A stretch of 64,000 nucleotides of DNA from Aliiroseovarius sediminis (GTDB taxonomy: Bacteria; Pseudomonadota; Alphaproteobacteria; Rhodobacterales; Rhodobacteraceae). This document shows positions 62,346 to 64,000 of this stretch, in pieces. Made by a program: the position numbers and the translations under genes. Below the pieces are notes generated by a model. It saw nothing but the letters and a program-made list of their open reading frames with translations, was not told the DNA's origin and made no database searches. The stretch lies in NCBI RefSeq assembly GCF_022678485.1, contig NZ_JALBYP010000026.1, positions 248,001-312,000 on the forward strand, in the 5' to 3' direction. How positions within the stretch are numbered: position 1 is the first letter of the stretch; every line of letters starts with the position of its first letter.

Positions 62346-63080
62346 TCAGACGTGTTGCGCGCCATTCACCTCGATCTCGGCGCCCGAAATGTAAGAACTA
62401 TCGTCAGAGCACAGGAAATAGATCGCGGCGGCGACTTCCTCGGGCTGGCCAAGCCGCTGCAAGGGTAGCTTGCGAACGATCTTATCCGTACCGGGTGATA
62501 GGATCGCGGTTTCAACCTCGCCTGGTGCGATGGCATTCACGCGCACGCCCAACGGGCCAAAATCATGCGCCATTTCGCGGGTCAACGCAGCCAGCGCCGC
62601 TTTCGACGTTGCATAGGCTGCTCCGGCAAACGGATGCACCCGCGACCCTGCAATAGAGGTCACGTTAACCACCGCGCCTTTGGCGGCTGCTAATTCCTCT
62701 TTCAACCCACGCGCCAGCACAACCGAGGCGAAAAAGTTGACGTGAAACACCTTACCCCAATCCATCAGGTCTGTGTTCAGCGTGCTTAGACGTTCGCCAT
62801 CCGGCCCTTTTGGCGATACACCGGCGTTGTTCACAAGCGCATCCAGCCGACCGTCCAGCTTGTCTTGGATGACGCCAACGGCGTTGATCGTGTCGGCGGG
62901 ATCGGACAGGTCAAGCTGAACGTGATCCTCGCCACCGCCGCCCCATGGGCATTCTTCGGGAATGGCGTTGCGCGAACAGGTAATGACGCGCCAGCCTTCC
63001 AAGTTGAACCGCCGGACGGTTGCATGGCCGATGCCACGACTGGCGCCGGTCAGAAGAAGTGTCTTTTGTCGCTCGGCCAT
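62346..63080 (-). CDS. SDR family oxidoreductase (FabG-like)
   Basis: A 244-residue classical [21 protein letters not shown] (about 8-25), [26 protein letters not shown] and [20 protein letters not shown] with the catalytic Tyr and Lys. The C-terminus [16 protein letters not shown] is typical of FabG-like enzymes. ATGs at 63080, 63089 and 63095 are all possible; I use 63080. Substrate unknown. It is convergent with engB and divergent from argB. Confidence 0.85.
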   Translation of the reverse strand: MAERQKTLLLTGASRGIGHATVRRFNLEGWRVITCSRNAIPEECPWGGGGEDHVQLDLSDPADTINAVGVIQDKLDGRLDALVNNAGVSPKGPDGERLSTLNTDLMDWGKVFHVNFFASVVLARGLKEELAAAKGAVVNVTSIAGSRVHPFAGAAYATSKAALAALTREMAHDFGPLGVRVNAIAPGEVETAILSPGTDKIVRKLPLQRLGQPEEVAAAIYFLCSDDSSYISGAEIEVNGAQHV

Positions 63081-63198
63081 GATCGCCATTCCCATTGATT
63101 GGTTTCGACGCAACCCTAGCAGCACGCAGGGTGGGCGCAATGCCCCTTGGCAGCGGGCAAGCAACGCTCTAACACAGGGTTGCACGAGGAATAAGAGA

Positions 63199-64000
63199 AT
63201 GAAGACCCAACAGATGAACCGCGATTGGATCGCCACCGCCCGCACCCTTTCCGAAGCCCTGCCCTATCTGCAGCGCTACACCGGCGCGACCGTTGTCATC
63301 AAGTTCGGTGGCAATGCCATGGGCAGTGACGAGGATATGGCAAGCTTCGCCCGCGACGTTGTTTTAATGCGGCATGTGGGCGTAAAGCCAGTGATCGTGC
63401 ATGGCGGCGGGCCGATGATCAACGCCATGCTGGACCGATTGAAGATCAAAAGCGAGTTCGTGAACGGCAAGCGCGTCACAGACGCCGCCACCGTCGAAGT
63501 GGTCGAGATGGTTCTGTCCGGCGCGGTCAACAAGCGGATCGTGCAAGCCATCAATGACGAAGGTGGCAAAGCGGTGGGGTTGTCAGGCAAGGATGCTGGA
63601 CTGGTGATCTGCGATCAGACCGACCCCGATCTGGGCTTTGTCGGCACCCCCGCCCAGGTCGACGTGTCCATCCTGAATGACCTTGCCGCGGCCGAGGCTA
63701 TCCCGGTCATCGCCCCGTTGGGCGCCGGGCGGAATGGCGAAACATTCAACATCAACGGCGACACCATGGCCGGCGCGATTGCTGCCGGTCTGAAGGCGGA
63801 TCGTCTGCTGTTGCTCACCGACGTCGAAGGCGTCAAGAACGCGGACGGCGACGTGTTGACCGAACTGACTTCGGCGCAAATTCGCGACATGACAGTATCG
63901 GGCGTGATTGCAGGTGGGATGATCCCCAAGACCGAAACCGCACTGGCGGCAATCGACGGCGGCGTGCGGGCGGTCGTCATTCTGGATGGGCGCGCGCCAA
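63199..64000 (+). CDS. argB: Acetylglutamate kinase, 3'-truncated by the window
   Basis: The second step of arginine synthesis, phosphorylating N-acetylglutamate. About 267 residues are visible, starting [36 protein letters not shown] (about 33-48), [21 protein letters not shown] and [12 protein letters not shown] are the kinase motifs. AGGAAT lies upstream of ATG 63199. The last 20 or so residues lie beyond the window end. Confidence 0.95.
   Translation, partial: MKTQQMNRDWIATARTLSEALPYLQRYTGATVVIKFGGNAMGSDEDMASFARDVVLMRHVGVKPVIVHGGGPMINAMLDRLKIKSEFVNGKRVTDAATVEVVEMVLSGAVNKRIVQAINDEGGKAVGLSGKDAGLVICDQTDPDLGFVGTPAQVDVSILNDLAAAEAIPVIAPLGAGRNGETFNINGDTMAGAIAAGLKADRLLLLTDVEGVKNADGDVLTELTSAQIRDMTVSGVIAGGMIPKTETALAAIDGGVRAVVILDGRAP

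Noticed and set aside
1-64000. tRNA, rRNA, CRISPR arrays or a biosynthetic gene cluster
   Set aside because: No cloverleaf or rRNA-like stretch, no regularly spaced repeats and no NRPS/PKS-type genes were seen by reading.

Overview
This window is a piece of an alphaproteobacterial chromosome, most likely from the Rhodobacterales (Roseobacter group). I infer this from high GC, the short gene spacing with many ATGA/TGATG stop-start overlaps, a phosphatidylcholine synthase, a proteobacterial/plant-type glutamate-cysteine ligase, a LolCD pair, and the rpmH-rnpA-yidD ... yidC-MOSC-engB-argB order. Both ends cut through genes (priA on the left, argB on the right). I saw no rRNA, no tRNA and no CRISPR array.

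Layout. 1-4.9 kb: priA (partial), a small transaldolase/F6P aldolase, a DUF484 protein coupled to xerC, and pcs. 5-8.2 kb: uvrC-pgsA-moaD-moaE on the minus strand. 8.5-11.3 kb: a tight minus-strand operon of a short S49 peptidase, a 54-residue four-Cys protein, a CaCA exchanger and a FolM-like SDR. 11.4-17.1 kb: a YadGH-type ABC exporter, ogt, two very small genes and ileS. 17.3-24.3 kb: a group III truncated haemoglobin with a palindromic promoter, the coupled ycjX-GNAT-ycjF trio, truA, parE and an AT-rich HNH nuclease gene that starts inside the parE stop codon. 24.3-36.1 kb: a lipoprotein cytochrome c, lolCD, a YbjN protein, proC-csaA-2-hydroxyacid dehydrogenase, tdk, dgkA-yigZ, glpK and a GlcD-type FAD dehydrogenase.

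36.1-40.3 kb is the accessory part. A truncated IS3-family transposase and a frameshifted tyrosine-integrase remnant border a medium-chain dehydrogenase, two exported proteins of unknown function and a DUF3592 membrane protein. 40.5-47.5 kb returns to core-type genes: gshA, rsmE-GNAT-membrane protein, ubiA, an OmpA-like protein with a very acidic tail and a small membrane coiled-coil protein.

47.5-51.8 kb is the most interesting metabolic locus. It holds an FMN/Fe-S demethylase of the dimethylglycine/N-methylproline type, a trimethylamine methyltransferase (MttB) homologue read without an internal stop, and a divergent TetR regulator. A perfect 16-bp palindrome lies on a promoter that appears to give a leaderless tetR mRNA. 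I read this as a regulated quaternary/tertiary amine demethylation system whose substrate is not evident. 51.8-55.3 kb is a TMEM64-type membrane protein, an atypical disulfide oxidoreductase and an orphan histidine kinase, apparently one transcript. 55.5-64 kb is the rpmH-to-argB block, with ttcA and a c-di-GMP phosphodiesterase gene lying between yidD and yidC.
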